A DNA stretch of 36,522 bases from Gammaproteobacteria bacterium (GCA_016207405.1 JACQPQ010000062.1:1-36522); one strand, 5' to 3'. Counted from the stretch's first letter, positions 9,454 to 18,864 are shown. Numbers and translations are program-made. Notes: generated by a model from the sequence alone, not told the origin.

Positions 9454-10110
9454 ATGTCCTTGTCATCTTCTGCTCTTATTGTCCGAAATATCGGCTGCCA
9501 GCCCTACTTGCCTATTTGGCGTTCTATGCAAACCTTCACGGAACGGAGGACGTTGGAAGATCTCGATGAGTTTTGGGTGTTAGAACATCCTCCCGTTTTT
9601 ACACAAGGACTGGCTGGGAAAAAAGAACATGTTTTATCTTTAGGAGACATCCCACTCATTTATACCGACCGAGGCGGTCAAGTCACCTATCACGGACCTG
9701 GACAAATCGTGGTATATTTCTTGATGGATTTAACTCGGAGAAAATGGGGGCCTAAACGACTGGTGCAGACAATAGAAAATGCAGTTATCGCCCACCTTTC
9801 GCATTTGCACATTGCGGCGCATACCTGTGTGGGTGCACCAGGGGTTTATGTTGAGGGGGCTAAAATAGCCTCCATAGGACTTCGCATTCGGCGGGGATGT
9901 TCCTATCATGGACTCAGTTTTAACGTACATATGGATCTGGAACCCTTTTCACGGATCCACCCGTGTGGCTACCCCGGTCTTCCTATAACACAACTGTCCC
10001 TGTTAGGAGGTCCGTCTAGTCTCGAGGAAGTCAAACTTATGCTCATGACGTATTTGATAGAACACCTCGGCTACACTCATCCTCTCTATTTAAAAGAAGC
10101 CTATTCATGA
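9454..10110 (+). CDS. lipB: Octanoyl-[ACP]:protein N-octanoyltransferase LipB
   Basis: LipB moves octanoate from acyl carrier protein to lipoyl domains, the first step of lipoate assembly. The 218-residue protein has the [12 protein letters not shown] motif (about 73-84), Lys137 in [10 protein letters not shown] and the acyl-thioester Cys171 in [13 protein letters not shown], all conserved in the family. ATG 9454 follows AT-rich sequence with AGGA about 10 nt upstream. The stop overlaps the lipA start as ATGA, consistent with consecutive steps made from one mRNA. Confidence 0.96.
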   Translation: MSLSSSALIVRNIGCQPYLPIWRSMQTFTERRTLEDLDEFWVLEHPPVFTQGLAGKKEHVLSLGDIPLIYTDRGGQVTYHGPGQIVVYFLMDLTRRKWGPKRLVQTIENAVIAHLSHLHIAAHTCVGAPGVYVEGAKIASIGLRIRRGCSYHGLSFNVHMDLEPFSRIHPCGYPGLPITQLSLLGGPSSLEEVKLMLMTYLIEHLGYTHPLYLKEAYS

Positions 10111-11066
10111 CCTTAGAAACCTCCACTTTATCTCCCACCCCTGAATCGAGACGTCAAGAGAAAATGGCGCGGATCCCTATTAAAATTGAGCCAGGCGAAC
10201 CCCCACTTCGAAAACCTGAATGGATCCGCATTAAAATCCCTAGTTCTTCTAAAATAACCGAACTTAAAACCAATTTTCGAGAAAATCGTTTGCATACTGT
10301 TTGCGAGGAAGCGGCTTGTCCGAATCTTTCGGAATGTTTTAGCCATGGGATCGCTACTTTTCTCATTATGGGGGACATTTGTACGCGTCGTTGTACGTTT
10401 TGTGATATTGCACATGGAAAACCAGCCCATTTAGATGAAGAAGAACCTAAAAAATTAGCAGAAACCATCGCTCAAATGCAGTTAAAATATGTAGTCATTA
10501 CCTCTGTCGACCGGGATGACTTGCGAGACGGAGGGGCTTCTCATTTTGTGCGGTGTCTTAAGGCCATTCGCAACAGGACTCCACCTATTCATATTGAAAT
10601 CTTAGTTCCTGATTTTCGAGGTAAAATAGAGGCCGCTTTAGACATTTTGGCCACATTTCCGCCGAATGTTTTTAACCATAATCTTGAAACGGTTCCGAGA
10701 CTTTACAAAGCTGTGCGGCCAGGTTCCGATTACTCAGGCTCTTTGGAATTGATTCGACGATTTAAGGAACGGTGCCCTACTGTTCCTACTAAATCGGGTT
10801 TAATGTTGGGGCTTGGGGAGCGAGAAGAAGAACTCATCGAAGTGTTAAAAGATTTACGAGCGCATCACTGTGAAAGGCTGACATTAGGGCAGTATTTGCA
10901 ACCCAGCCGCTATCATTTCCCAGTAAAGCGTTATGTTGCTCCCAGTGAGTTTGCGTCACTTAAAAAGCTAGCAGAAAATCTGGGATTTACACATGTTGCA
11001 AGCGGCCCGCTCGTCAGATCTTCTTATCATGCAGAAGAACAAGCGGCAGGGAGATCGGTAGGTTAA
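10107..11066 (+). CDS. lipA: Lipoyl synthase LipA (radical SAM)
   Basis: LipA inserts two sulfurs into the octanoyl chain on lipoyl domains. The 319-residue protein has both cluster motifs. The auxiliary [4Fe-4S] set is Cys66, Cys71 and Cys77 ([12 protein letters not shown]), and the radical-SAM CxxxCxxC set is Cys92, Cys96 and Cys99 (CTRRCTFC). The C-terminal RSSYHA carries the serine that ligates the sacrificial cluster. The LGLGEREEE and QYLQPSRYH stretches are also typical. It is coupled to lipB by an ATGA overlap. Its TAA stop (11064-11066) interlocks with the stop of the convergent smc. Confidence 0.97.
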   Translation: MTLETSTLSPTPESRRQEKMARIPIKIEPGEPPLRKPEWIRIKIPSSSKITELKTNFRENRLHTVCEEAACPNLSECFSHGIATFLIMGDICTRRCTFCDIAHGKPAHLDEEEPKKLAETIAQMQLKYVVITSVDRDDLRDGGASHFVRCLKAIRNRTPPIHIEILVPDFRGKIEAALDILATFPPNVFNHNLETVPRLYKAVRPGSDYSGSLELIRRFKERCPTVPTKSGLMLGLGEREEELIEVLKDLRAHHCERLTLGQYLQPSRYHFPVKRYVAPSEFASLKKLAENLGFTHVASGPLVRSSYHAEEQAAGRSVG

Positions 11067-14000
11067 AGCCCGCGTAGGTCTACAGGTTCTTTTGAAGTAA
11101 GCATTGAATTTTCATTCCGCACTTCAGATAACGCCCTTTCTAAGTCAACGGACACGAGGCGAGAAACTCCCGGCTCCTGCATGGTCACACCGATAAGATG
11201 GGTTAATTTTGTCATAGTGATTTTATTGTGGGTCACGAGAATGAACTGAACATCCTTAGCTAGCGCTTCAATGAGGGAGCTAAACCGCTCGGTGTTGACA
11301 TCATCGAGTGGAGCATCGACTTCATCACACATACAAAAAGGCGCCGGATTGAGGCGGAAAATAGCAAACATCAGGGCTATGGCCGTGAGCGCTTTTTCAC
11401 CCCCTGAAAGGGAATGAATCGAGCGATTAGCCTTACCCGGCGGATGTGCAATCACGTTGACACCTGTCGTCAATAAATTAGGCTCTGTCATTTCAAGCCA
11501 GGCTTTTCCTCCCTGAAATATTTTTGGAAAGAGCTGCCCAAATTCTAAATTCACAGCTTGAAACGTCGCTTGAAAACGGCTTTTCGTCGCTGTATCAATT
11601 TGGGCAATAGCCGCCTCAAGCGTTTGAAGCGCATTCTGCAAGTCTTCCACCTGTTTATCCAAAAATAATTTGCGTTCCGATTGTTTGGCATGCTCTTCTA
11701 TGGCCACTAAATTAACAGGCCCCATTTGTTCACAATGCTTTTTTACTTTTTTGAGCCGCCGCTCTAATTGATCTTCGGTTTCGGGATCTGCCAAAGACAA
11801 AGATTCACTCTCTTCCCCAATCCCCCAAAGCGTCGCCTGCTCTTTCCAAGTTGAAAGTCGAACGCGGGTTTCCTCTGCAGCGAGTTTTTTATGTTCTATT
11901 TCTGTACGCAATTTGTGGAGCTCACTTTCTAGCACCACACGGTGTGCTCGTTTGGATTTTTGCATTTCTTCTACCGTTTGCAGAGCTTTATGCCCTTCTG
12001 CTACCGCCTGTTCCGTATTTTTTTGCTCCCGACGTTTTGTCTCTTCTTGTTCTTTTAACAGAACCTCTTCTTCTTGCTGCCGCTTGAGTTCTGCGCTCAC
12101 GGCATTTTTCTCGTTCCGCAATTGGTCTAAAGCCGTCTGGGACCGTTTCAAATTCAGCTCTGCTTGCTCTACCCTCACCGCTTGTACCTGTTCATTTAAA
12201 GACAGTTCCGAAACGCCCTCTTTGTAATGGTCGTATTCTTTCTTGCAGTCTTTGAAAGCCTGACGTCCGCTAGAGCGCTCTTCCTGCAAGGCTAACACCT
12301 TCCGTTCTGTTTCTTCTTTTTGAAGCAGCCGGTGCTCGAGTTCTAATGTTATTTGCTGTATGTTTTTTTGATGCGAAGACTGTTCCTCTTCAAGTTCTCC
12401 TAAGAGTTTTTGTGCGTCTTCTTTTTCCTTCAGCTCACGACTCAAAAGAAGTGTCTTGGTTTTTTTTTCCGCTGTCCCTTCGCTCTTCTCCAAACGTTCC
12501 TTGGTTTCTTGCTCACGAAGGCGTTTGCATTCGTTCTCTATTGCCTTTTCTTTTTGCTTCACGGCTTCTCGCTTTGTTTTGAAAATGTCTAGCTGCCGTT
12601 CTTTTTCTTGCAATAAATGTGCAAGTTCAGTCAGTTGTTGTGCTCGGTGGAATGCGGTTTTTGCATGCGCTTCCTGTTTTTGGATGCGCCCCCAATGTTT
12701 TCCCAACCAAACACCCTCTTGGGTGATCACAGATTCGTGGAGGGACAATGTTTTTTGAATACGAAAAGCGTCTTCCAAGGAGTCTACAACGATGATCCCA
12801 TTAAGGAGAGAGCTGAAATCGTACTCGGAATGAATTTTGGTAAGGAGCAAAGATGGATCAGTTAAAGGAAGCCCATTTTTTTGGGGATGAGGAACAATGA
12901 ACGCCCAATTTCCCCATGTGGGCGCTTGGATAAAATCATGGACGAGGGAAAATAAAGTCTCCTCTTCCGGGAGGCAGTGAGCACCCAACAAATGGGAAAG
13001 TACGCATTCTACTGCACGCTCATAGCCAGGCTCTATTTGAATAAGGTCCAATACGGTGGGGAAGGATAAAATCCCTTTTTGATTCAACCAGTCGCTTAAC
13101 TCCCCGCTACCCCCCCCGAGTGCAACTTGCTGTTCAGTTTTAAGCTTCCACTCTTCTTTTTGAATTTCCTTAAGCGCTTTTGAAAGTAAGTCCTCCTCCG
13201 ACAGAATGGCTTCATGCTCTTTTTTTAAGGTTTCAAGCTCCTCCGTATAGGCTAAAAGCCTGGTATGAGAAGCCGCACACTGTGCTCCTTTCTCTTCTAT
13301 CTTTGCGGTGATTACAGCCAGCTCTTTGGGAAGAAGGCTGTTTGAAAATTCTTCTATTTTTTTTTGAAGATACTCTAAACGAACCGCTTTGCGGGCCTCT
13401 TCCGTTTTTTTATCTTGCAACAAAAGTGCACTCTGGCGCGTGTGGGCCAAAAGAGCCTGGTAGGCTTTATTTTCTTCCTCATATTTTTCGTCACACCTCT
13501 CCAGGTTTTTTTCAAGATCGTGATAGGTTTTTGAATGGTTCTCTAATTGTATACGGAGATCGGCTAACTTCAGTTGAAGCTGCGATTGATGACTTTTGGC
13601 CTCTTCCCTCTCGGTCGCTGCCGTATGGATAGTATGAGAAGCCTCCGTTTGTTCGCGGTCAATTTCCTTTAGGCGGTTTTCAAAACCCTGCACTTTTTGA
13701 TGATGATGGATGACCGCTTGTTCAAGGCGTGCGGCCTGGCCACTTAACTCGTAATAGTGCACTTGGAGTTGATTTTGTTTTGCTCCTGCCTCATGCAAAT
13801 AAAGCGCATCCTCTTCACAGGTTTGTTCAAAAGCGCGGGAAGCTTTTTCTTGTTCTTGAAGTGCTTGCTGCAGCCTCTCGATTTCAGTTTGAAAAATTTG
13901 ATTCTGCTCACTCAAGCGATGCCAACGTTTGGCATATAATGCGGTTTGAAGTGACCGTTCTTCTTGTTTCAGAGTTTTATATTCTTCTGCAAGCGTTGCC

Positions 14001-14632
14001 TGCTCCTTGAGTTGAGATAAACTCTGTGTGAGTTCTTGCCTGACGTCATTAATTCTATTGAGATTCTGACGAGTCCTTTCGATTTTGCTCGTCGTTTCTT
14101 TTCGATTTTCTTTGTAATGGCTCAAACCTGCGGCTTCTTCAAAATAGGTTCTGAGAACCTCTGGTTTAGCTTCAATAAAACGAGAAACTGTATTTTGTTC
14201 AATGATGGCATAGCTTCTTTGCCCCAAACCCGTCCCTAAAAATAACTCGGTTACGTCACGGCGTCGGCAGGCGACATGATTTAAGTAATAGCGGGATTCT
14301 AGATCTCTTGTCATTTCCCGTTTTACACTCAATTCCGCACAGGCTTTGTAGGCACCCCCGATTCGACCTTTGGTGTTATCAAATATCAATTCTACTTGAG
14401 CGTACGAGAGTGGCTTTCGAATACTCGATCCATTAAAAATAACATCCAGTCCTGTTTCTCCCCTCAAAAATTTTGCAGAGGACTCCCCAAGCACCCACCG
14501 AACAGCATCTATAATATTAGACTTTCCACACCCATTGGGACCGACTATCCCGACTCGGCCATCTGGAAAATGGAGGGTAGACGGCTCTGCAAATGACTTG
14601 AATCCGACCAGTTTAATCGTGGCTAAATGCAT
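11063..14632 (-). CDS. smc: Chromosome segregation ATPase Smc
   Basis: Smc is the condensin ATPase that organises and helps segregate the chromosome. I start it at ATG 14632 (1189 residues) because family members begin with the strand leading to FKSF. An in-frame extension of 20 residues upstream is unlikely. Walker [10 protein letters not shown], lies at 31-39. Two long coiled-coil arms flank a hinge at roughly 510-660. The ABC signature [10 protein letters not shown] starts at about 1075, and the Walker B/D-loop [10 protein letters not shown] lies near 1102-1111. scpA and scpB are not in the window. Many reverse-strand reading frames inside it are shadows of the Glu/Lys-rich arms. Confidence 0.96.
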   Translation of the reverse strand: MHLATIKLVGFKSFAEPSTLHFPDGRVGIVGPNGCGKSNIIDAVRWVLGESSAKFLRGETGLDVIFNGSSIRKPLSYAQVELIFDNTKGRIGGAYKACAELSVKREMTRDLESRYYLNHVACRRRDVTELFLGTGLGQRSYAIIEQNTVSRFIEAKPEVLRTYFEEAAGLSHYKENRKETTSKIERTRQNLNRINDVRQELTQSLSQLKEQATLAEEYKTLKQEERSLQTALYAKRWHRLSEQNQIFQTEIERLQQALQEQEKASRAFEQTCEEDALYLHEAGAKQNQLQVHYYELSGQAARLEQAVIHHHQKVQGFENRLKEIDREQTEASHTIHTAATEREEAKSHQSQLQLKLADLRIQLENHSKTYHDLEKNLERCDEKYEEENKAYQALLAHTRQSALLLQDKKTEEARKAVRLEYLQKKIEEFSNSLLPKELAVITAKIEEKGAQCAASHTRLLAYTEELETLKKEHEAILSEEDLLSKALKEIQKEEWKLKTEQQVALGGGSGELSDWLNQKGILSFPTVLDLIQIEPGYERAVECVLSHLLGAHCLPEEETLFSLVHDFIQAPTWGNWAFIVPHPQKNGLPLTDPSLLLTKIHSEYDFSSLLNGIIVVDSLEDAFRIQKTLSLHESVITQEGVWLGKHWGRIQKQEAHAKTAFHRAQQLTELAHLLQEKERQLDIFKTKREAVKQKEKAIENECKRLREQETKERLEKSEGTAEKKTKTLLLSRELKEKEDAQKLLGELEEEQSSHQKNIQQITLELEHRLLQKEETERKVLALQEERSSGRQAFKDCKKEYDHYKEGVSELSLNEQVQAVRVEQAELNLKRSQTALDQLRNEKNAVSAELKRQQEEEVLLKEQEETKRREQKNTEQAVAEGHKALQTVEEMQKSKRAHRVVLESELHKLRTEIEHKKLAAEETRVRLSTWKEQATLWGIGEESESLSLADPETEDQLERRLKKVKKHCEQMGPVNLVAIEEHAKQSERKLFLDKQVEDLQNALQTLEAAIAQIDTATKSRFQATFQAVNLEFGQLFPKIFQGGKAWLEMTEPNLLTTGVNVIAHPPGKANRSIHSLSGGEKALTAIALMFAIFRLNPAPFCMCDEVDAPLDDVNTERFSSLIEALAKDVQFILVTHNKITMTKLTHLIGVTMQEPGVSRLVSVDLERALSEVRNENSMLTSKEPVDLRGL

Positions 14633-14846
14633 GGCGAAAGTTCCTTTTCTGGCGTCTTTTTTCCACACAGGCACTGTCGAGCGATAAACCACGTGCCTGA
14701 GAGAGATCTCGAACCCTTAAAAACTATGCATAAACATTGCAATGCATTGATTTCAATGTATTTTTTTAACATGCCCAAAAATAACACAAACTTCGGAAAA
14801 TAAGAAGCGGCGCACCCATTTCCCTGTTATCACCAAATAATTCACA

Positions 14847-14876
14847 AACTTATCCACAGTTTTTGTGGATAAGTTT
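14847..14876. promoter_or_regulatory. Inverted pair of consensus DnaA boxes
   Basis: TTATCCACA at 14850-14858 and TGTGGATAA at 14864-14872 are both exact DnaA-box consensus 9-mers, in head-to-head orientation with a 5-nt spacer. Together with flanking bases they form a 12-bp perfect stem (AACTTATCCACA/TGTGGATAAGTT). A third near-match, TTATCCACT, is on the minus strand at 15142-15150. The same palindrome followed by TTTTT could also act as a weak terminator on the + strand, though no + strand gene ends nearby. Confidence 0.5.
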
Positions 14877-15009
14877 TTAACCGTTTCCCAATACGTTGCC
14901 ATGCCCTCATATTTGGATCAAGTATCAAAGGATAGATGGGAAGGTTTAACTCAATCCCAAAGTTTTATTCTGCCGGATCTAAGCGCTTACGCTTGATCGG
15001 ACCCAAGCA

Positions 15010-15038
15010 GGCAGCGGAAAATACACAGTGAACCACCC
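15010..15038. repeat. Solitary terminal repeat of the MITE-like family
   Basis: GGCAGCGGAAAATACACAGT followed by GAACCACCC matches the right end of the elements at 27648 and 29114. No left half is recognisable upstream, so this is a relic or a solo end. Confidence 0.65.
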
Positions 15039-15052
15039 GTCAGCCTAAAATT

Positions 15053-15093
15053 GGTGGACCGCTCGCAAAAAGCGCTCGCTTTGTCCACCCTAC
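15053..15093. repeat. Palindromic repeat, GTAGGGTGGAC family (copy 2)
   Basis: The arms GGTGGAC and GTCCACC flank CGCTCGCAAAAAGCGCTCGC, followed by CTAC. It is the same family as 4456-4496 and in the same orientation as 18865-18901. Confidence 0.75.
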
Positions 15094-15171
15094 AAAAACT
15101 ACTTACCAATCGATTGGAAAAAACTTATTTGACGGCGTACTAGTGGATAAAAGTTTGGGGGAATTCAGGTA

Positions 15172-16239
15172 CTAAGAATAATACGTTTGATACCAGAGAA
15201 CAAAGCGTTCAATGCCAACGGAAATAGGAGTCGTCGGTTTAAATCCAACCTCTTGCTTCAGATCATCACAATCCGCATAGGTTTCTGGAACATCCCCAGC
15301 CTGTAAAGGAAGATATTTTTTTTTAGCTTCTACGCCAAGCGCACGTCCAAGCAATCTAATCAGCTCCTCCAAATCTACAGGATTTTGATTACCCATATTA
15401 TAAAGACGATACGGCGCACTGCTCTTGCCTGGCACGCGAGAAGATCTCTCCCAAGAAGGGTTTGGGGTTGGAATATGCTCGCACACGCGTAATATCCCTT
15501 CGACAACGTCATCAATATACGTAAAGTCTCTCTTCATTTTGCCATAGTTGTAAACATCAATGGTCTTCCCGGCAAGCAGAGCCTCTGTGAATTTAAAAAT
15601 AGCCATGTCAGGCCGACCCCAGGGTCCATAGACTGTAAAAAATCTTAACCCCGTCGTCGGGATCTGATAAAGATAAGAATACGTGTGCGCCATCAACTCA
15701 TTCGCCTTTTTGGTGGCCGCATACATCGAAATAGGATGGTCAACGTTGTGAGAAACTGAAAAAGGCTTTTTTTGATTCAGTCCATATACAGAGCTGGAAG
15801 AAGCATAAACCAAGTGCTTAACATTCGAATGTCGACAGCCTTCTAAAATATTCAAAAATCCTACCACATTGCTATCAACATACACAAAAGGATTTTCGAG
15901 CGAATAGCGCACCCCCGCCTGAGCAGCCAAATGAATCACACTATCGAAGTTGAACTTCTGGAATAACTCTAAAGTCTTGACCTTTTCTCGTAAATCAAGT
16001 TCGACAAAAGAAAAATTTGGAAAAGGAGTTAACTGAGAAAGCCTATCTTTTTTAAGCGCTACACTGTAATAAGGATTTAAATTATCTATCCCAACGACTT
16101 CTTTTCCCAACTGAAGCAACCGGTGTGCGGTGTGATACCCAATAAATCCTGCAACCCCCGTTACCAAAATACGAATGACGTCTCTCCCCGCTAACCCCCT
16201 ATTGAGTTTGTAGTGTGGGTTTTCTGGCTCAACTTGCAT
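15172..16239 (-). CDS. NAD-dependent UDP-sugar 4-epimerase (CapI/UDP-glucuronate epimerase-like)
   Basis: This is a short-chain dehydrogenase/reductase of the extended UDP-sugar epimerase class. It probably interconverts a UDP-uronic acid and its 4-epimer for capsule or LPS synthesis. The Rossmann motif GVAGFIG is at 28-34, and IDNLNPYYSVALKKDRL is the signature that favours the CapI/LpsL (UDP-glucuronate 4-epimerase) group over GalE. The catalytic pair is Tyr173 and Lys177 in SMYAATKKANE, with the SSSSVYG strand before it. I use ATG 16239 (355 residues); ATG 16305 is also in frame. Either start leaves an extra 20-45 residues before the usual IRILVTG beginning. The substrate is inferred. Confidence 0.85.
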   Translation of the reverse strand: MQVEPENPHYKLNRGLAGRDVIRILVTGVAGFIGYHTAHRLLQLGKEVVGIDNLNPYYSVALKKDRLSQLTPFPNFSFVELDLREKVKTLELFQKFNFDSVIHLAAQAGVRYSLENPFVYVDSNVVGFLNILEGCRHSNVKHLVYASSSSVYGLNQKKPFSVSHNVDHPISMYAATKKANELMAHTYSYLYQIPTTGLRFFTVYGPWGRPDMAIFKFTEALLAGKTIDVYNYGKMKRDFTYIDDVVEGILRVCEHIPTPNPSWERSSRVPGKSSAPYRLYNMGNQNPVDLEELIRLLGRALGVEAKKKYLPLQAGDVPETYADCDDLKQEVGFKPTTPISVGIERFVLWYQTYYS

Positions 16240-16306
16240 GGGTGATACCCTACCACAATTCGTTAAGACGTTGGATAAGTCTTGAATAGAACTTGCTAAC
16301 TCCATT

Positions 16307-16359
16307 CATTTCGACAATAATAGAAATAAGCATATATTTTTATTATAAAAATCGAAATG
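16307..16359. promoter_or_regulatory. Candidate promoter/operator of the wHTH-nucleotidyltransferase pair
   Basis: Two nested inverted repeats precede the + strand start at 16357. CATTTCGA (16307-16314) is mirrored by TCGAAATG (16352-16359), which contains the start codon. Just upstream, ATTTTTA and TAAAAAT (16336-16352) flank a 3-nt spacer in a very AT-rich block. The arrangement fits autorepression by the winged-helix protein; this is inference. Confidence 0.4.
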
Positions 16360-16947
16360 AAAAAAGTTGAAATCATTTGGCGGGAGCTTTTATATCAAAG
16401 TCTAGAGAAACAAGTCTTTCGTTTTACGCAAAAAAATTTGGCTGCACGATTCAAAGTTTCTGTCAGTACAGTGCATCAGGCAATTAGTCTCCCCAGAAAA
16501 TTACATGCCGTACGTGTGACCGGTCGATATTTTGAAATGATTCAGGTAGAAAAAATACTGTATTTGTGGGGAACTTATCGAAATCCTTTTAAAGAACTGA
16601 TCTATGAAACCTTTGTTGCCCAATCGGCTGCTCACATTGAAGGACAATTGCCGCCCGGAACTTTGTTAACAGGGTACGGGGGGTTTAAAGAACGGTTTCA
16701 TAATACTCCTGCAGAGTACGCCCATGTTTATTGTTATTCAGAAAATCTTAACGAGATTAAAAGACGATTTCCCGCTAACAAACAGCAAGCGCCTAACTTG
16801 TGTGTATTTTCTCCTGATCTATTTTTAAAATTATACCCTGCGCTGCCTCTCGCGCAGATTTTTGTCGATATTTGGAATTTACCAGAATGGTATTCAAAAG
16901 ATTTTATTGCAGCCTTTAGACACAACTATGCCACAGTTTTGGAATGA
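16357..16947 (+). CDS. Winged-helix protein, AbiEi-like putative antitoxin/regulator
   Basis: The N-terminal 70 residues look like a winged helix-turn-helix: an early helix (IIWRELLYQSLE), then FTQKNLAARFKVSVSTVHQAI (about 22-43) and a wing containing VRVTGRYFEM. The remaining 120 residues contain LPPGTLLTGYGGFKERF and end with QIFVDIWNLPEWYSKDFIAAF. I recognise these only as resembling uncharacterised partners of nucleotidyltransferases; I cannot name a family with certainty. ATG 16357 follows an AT-rich palindromic promoter region but lacks a good Shine-Dalgarno. Its end overlaps the next gene by 20 nt, so the two form a unit. Both lie on the strand opposite to the surrounding polysaccharide genes. 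By analogy with AbiEi/AbiEii this would be the DNA-binding antitoxin. Confidence 0.6.
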   Translation: MKKVEIIWRELLYQSLEKQVFRFTQKNLAARFKVSVSTVHQAISLPRKLHAVRVTGRYFEMIQVEKILYLWGTYRNPFKELIYETFVAQSAAHIEGQLPPGTLLTGYGGFKERFHNTPAEYAHVYCYSENLNEIKRRFPANKQQAPNLCVFSPDLFLKLYPALPLAQIFVDIWNLPEWYSKDFIAAFRHNYATVLE

Positions 16948-17530
16948 CAATATAACGCAAAAAAGTTTCGATTTTTTGCGTTCGCTTGGCAAACACTATC
17001 AATTTGTATTGATTGGCGGATGGGCGATTTATCTTTATACCCATGCAATGAAATCAAAAGATGTCGATATTGTTTGTCCTTTTGAGGAATTTGCCAAATT
17101 AAAATCCGATTATATCGTCACTAAAAATCCACGATTAAAGAAATATGAAGTTAAGTGTGATGGTTTTGATTTAGATATCTATGTGCCATTTTATTCAGAA
17201 TTAGGGGTAAAACCAGAAGTGCTGCTGGAAACGGCAATTACCCAAGAAGGGTTTAAAGTTCCCAGATTGCGAGATTTAGTGATTTTAAAGCTTTTTGCTT
17301 ACCATGATCGGCGGGGGACTTTAAAAGGGGAAAAAGACAGAATTGACATTCTGAGCATTCTTAAAAATTGCACAGTCGATATAAAAGAGTTACAGCAAAA
17401 ATTGCAGGAGGGGAAAAAAGAAAATTTATTTGCAGAATTTAAGAACTTACTCACTACCACCAGAAGCGTTCCCGAATTAGAAATCACTGATTATGCCATG
17501 AAAAAAATCAAAAAACGTTATGCATTTTAA
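16928..17530 (+). CDS. Nucleotidyltransferase, AbiEii/MNT-like putative toxin
   Basis: This 200-residue protein has the polymerase-beta-type nucleotidyltransferase core. LIGGWAIYLY carries the GG motif (Gly30-Gly31), KSKDVDIV supplies the Asp45/Asp47 metal pair, and FDLDIYV supplies a third acidic strand (Asp81/Asp83). The C-terminal part has LRDLVILKLFAYHDRRGTLKGEKDRIDI, like the KLxA...R...KDxxD stretch in AbiEii-type and COG2253-like proteins. ATG 16928 is preferred over an upstream in-frame ATG at 16862, because the fold begins just after it and it overlaps the partner by only 20 nt. Nucleotide and target are unknown. AbiEii-type toxins act on tRNA or nucleotides, but that cannot be inferred here beyond fold. 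Confidence 0.7.
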   Translation: MPQFWNDNITQKSFDFLRSLGKHYQFVLIGGWAIYLYTHAMKSKDVDIVCPFEEFAKLKSDYIVTKNPRLKKYEVKCDGFDLDIYVPFYSELGVKPEVLLETAITQEGFKVPRLRDLVILKLFAYHDRRGTLKGEKDRIDILSILKNCTVDIKELQQKLQEGKKENLFAEFKNLLTTTRSVPELEITDYAMKKIKKRYAF

Positions 17531-17566
17531 ATCTACCCAACCAACCATTTTTAATAATGACTTCTT

Positions 17567-18853
17567 TCATAACCGCCAGACTTTAAATCCCACCGCTTCT
17601 AAACGTTGTCTGTCAAACGCGGACTTTACATCAATAAAAGGAGCGCCTTCTTTTATTTTCTGAGCCAGCGCTTCGATATCGATGCGGAGAATCTCTTGAT
17701 GCGGAACGGCCGCAATCACTGCAGAGTAGAACGAGTGTTGTCTCCAGTCCACTAGCTCTAGTTCATAGGCTCTGTATGCTTCTGCCTGTTCGACCACTGG
17801 ATCCCAAACAAAACTCTTCACCCCATAAGAGATAAGTTCCTGGATAATATCAACAACCCGTGTATTACGAATATCTCGACAATTTTCTTTGAAGGCAAGG
17901 CCCATCACAAGACAAGAAGCTCCCTTCACAGGTTGTTCATGGCGAATCAATTGCTTTACAGTTTGTTCGGCAATAAATTTCCCCATCCCATCATTGATCC
18001 GACGCCCTGCTAAAATAACTTGGGGGTGATACCCCATCTGCTCCGCTTTATACGTGAGATAATACGGATCGACACCAATACAATGGCCACCCACCAACCC
18101 AGGCTTAAAAGGCAAAAAATTCCACTTGGTGCTTGCGGCCTCAAGCACGCTTGACGTATCAATGTTAAGCGCCTTAAAAATAATCGCAAGCTCATTCACC
18201 AGTGCGATATTTAAGTCCCGCTGAGTGTTTTCAATCACTTTTGCCGCTTCAGCCACTTGGATGCTCGAAGCCTTATAAACGCCAGCAGGGATAATCGTTT
18301 CATACAGCGCTGCGATTTTTTCTACCGTTTCCAGATCTTGCCCTGCTACGACTTTAACAATCGTTTCTAACGTATGTTTTTTATCTCCCGGATTGATACG
18401 CTCTGGAGAATACCCCACTTTAAACCCTTCTCCACATAAGAGGCCTGAATACTGTTCTAATAAGGGCACACAGACTTCTTCAGTTACTCCGGGATAAACG
18501 GTCGATTCATAAATGACCACCGCACCTTGTTTCATATTCTGCGCCACTATTTTTGTGGCTTCTCTCACAAGGGTTAAATCAGGCTGCTTAGCAGAATCCA
18601 CAGGTGTTGGAACGGCAACAATAATAAAATCTGCTTCCTTTAGGGCCATAGGCGAAGCGGTGAGCTGAAGATGGGTGGCCTTTGTAAAGTCAGCTAAAGA
18701 AAATTCTTTAGCTGGATCAGTTTTTTTCTGGTAAGCGTGGATCTTCTCTTCCGAAACATCAAAACCAATGGTAGAAAGGGTTCGACCAAATGCCAACGCC
18801 AGTGGCAAGCCCACATAGCCGAGGCCTACAATTGCAATAATAGGGTTTTTCAT
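17567..18853 (-). CDS. UDP-N-acetylhexosamine/UDP-sugar 6-dehydrogenase (TviB/WecC family)
   Basis: This NAD-dependent enzyme oxidises C6 of a nucleotide sugar twice to give a uronic acid used in surface polysaccharide. The 428-residue protein has the Rossmann motif IVGLGYVGLPLA (8-19), then VPTPVD and YESTVYPG in the N-domain. The active-site Cys258 is in GGHCIGVDPYYL, followed by the QVILAGRRIND stretch that is very like TviB/Vi-antigen UDP-GlcNAc dehydrogenases. The C-terminal UDP-binding domain (GLAFKENCRDIRNTR) is complete. It precedes the epimerase on the same strand, separated by the inserted + strand pair. No clear ribosome binding site is seen; a palindrome ends 11 nt upstream. Confidence 0.9.
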   Translation of the reverse strand: MKNPIIAIVGLGYVGLPLALAFGRTLSTIGFDVSEEKIHAYQKKTDPAKEFSLADFTKATHLQLTASPMALKEADFIIVAVPTPVDSAKQPDLTLVREATKIVAQNMKQGAVVIYESTVYPGVTEEVCVPLLEQYSGLLCGEGFKVGYSPERINPGDKKHTLETIVKVVAGQDLETVEKIAALYETIIPAGVYKASSIQVAEAAKVIENTQRDLNIALVNELAIIFKALNIDTSSVLEAASTKWNFLPFKPGLVGGHCIGVDPYYLTYKAEQMGYHPQVILAGRRINDGMGKFIAEQTVKQLIRHEQPVKGASCLVMGLAFKENCRDIRNTRVVDIIQELISYGVKSFVWDPVVEQAEAYRAYELELVDWRQHSFYSAVIAAVPHQEILRIDIEALAQKIKEGAPFIDVKSAFDRQRLEAVGFKVWRL

Positions 18854-18864
18854 TTGCTTTAGTT

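Larger units (their letters stand above)
14633..15171. other. Gene-free region between smc and the polysaccharide cluster
   Basis: This stretch of about 540 bp has no convincing coding frame. From left to right it holds an AT-rich segment (about 14720-14800), a perfect inverted DnaA-box pair (14847-14876), a bulged hairpin (14973-15000), a solitary end of the MITE-like element (15010-15038), a copy of the GTAGGGTGGAC palindrome (15053-15093) and a further DnaA-like 9-mer (15142-15150). It must contain the promoter of smc, which I cannot pinpoint. Confidence 0.6.

Noticed and set aside
11851-14596. Several + strand open frames of 60-104 codons opposite smc
   Set aside because: They are antisense shadows of the Glu/Lys-rich coiled coil (giving Phe/Leu/Ser-rich nonsense) with no starts or family motifs.
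14847-14876. Rho-independent terminator rather than DnaA boxes
   Set aside because: The stem is AT-rich, no + strand gene ends upstream of it, and on the minus strand the T-run is weak; a role as terminator is possible but less supported than the exact DnaA 9-mers.
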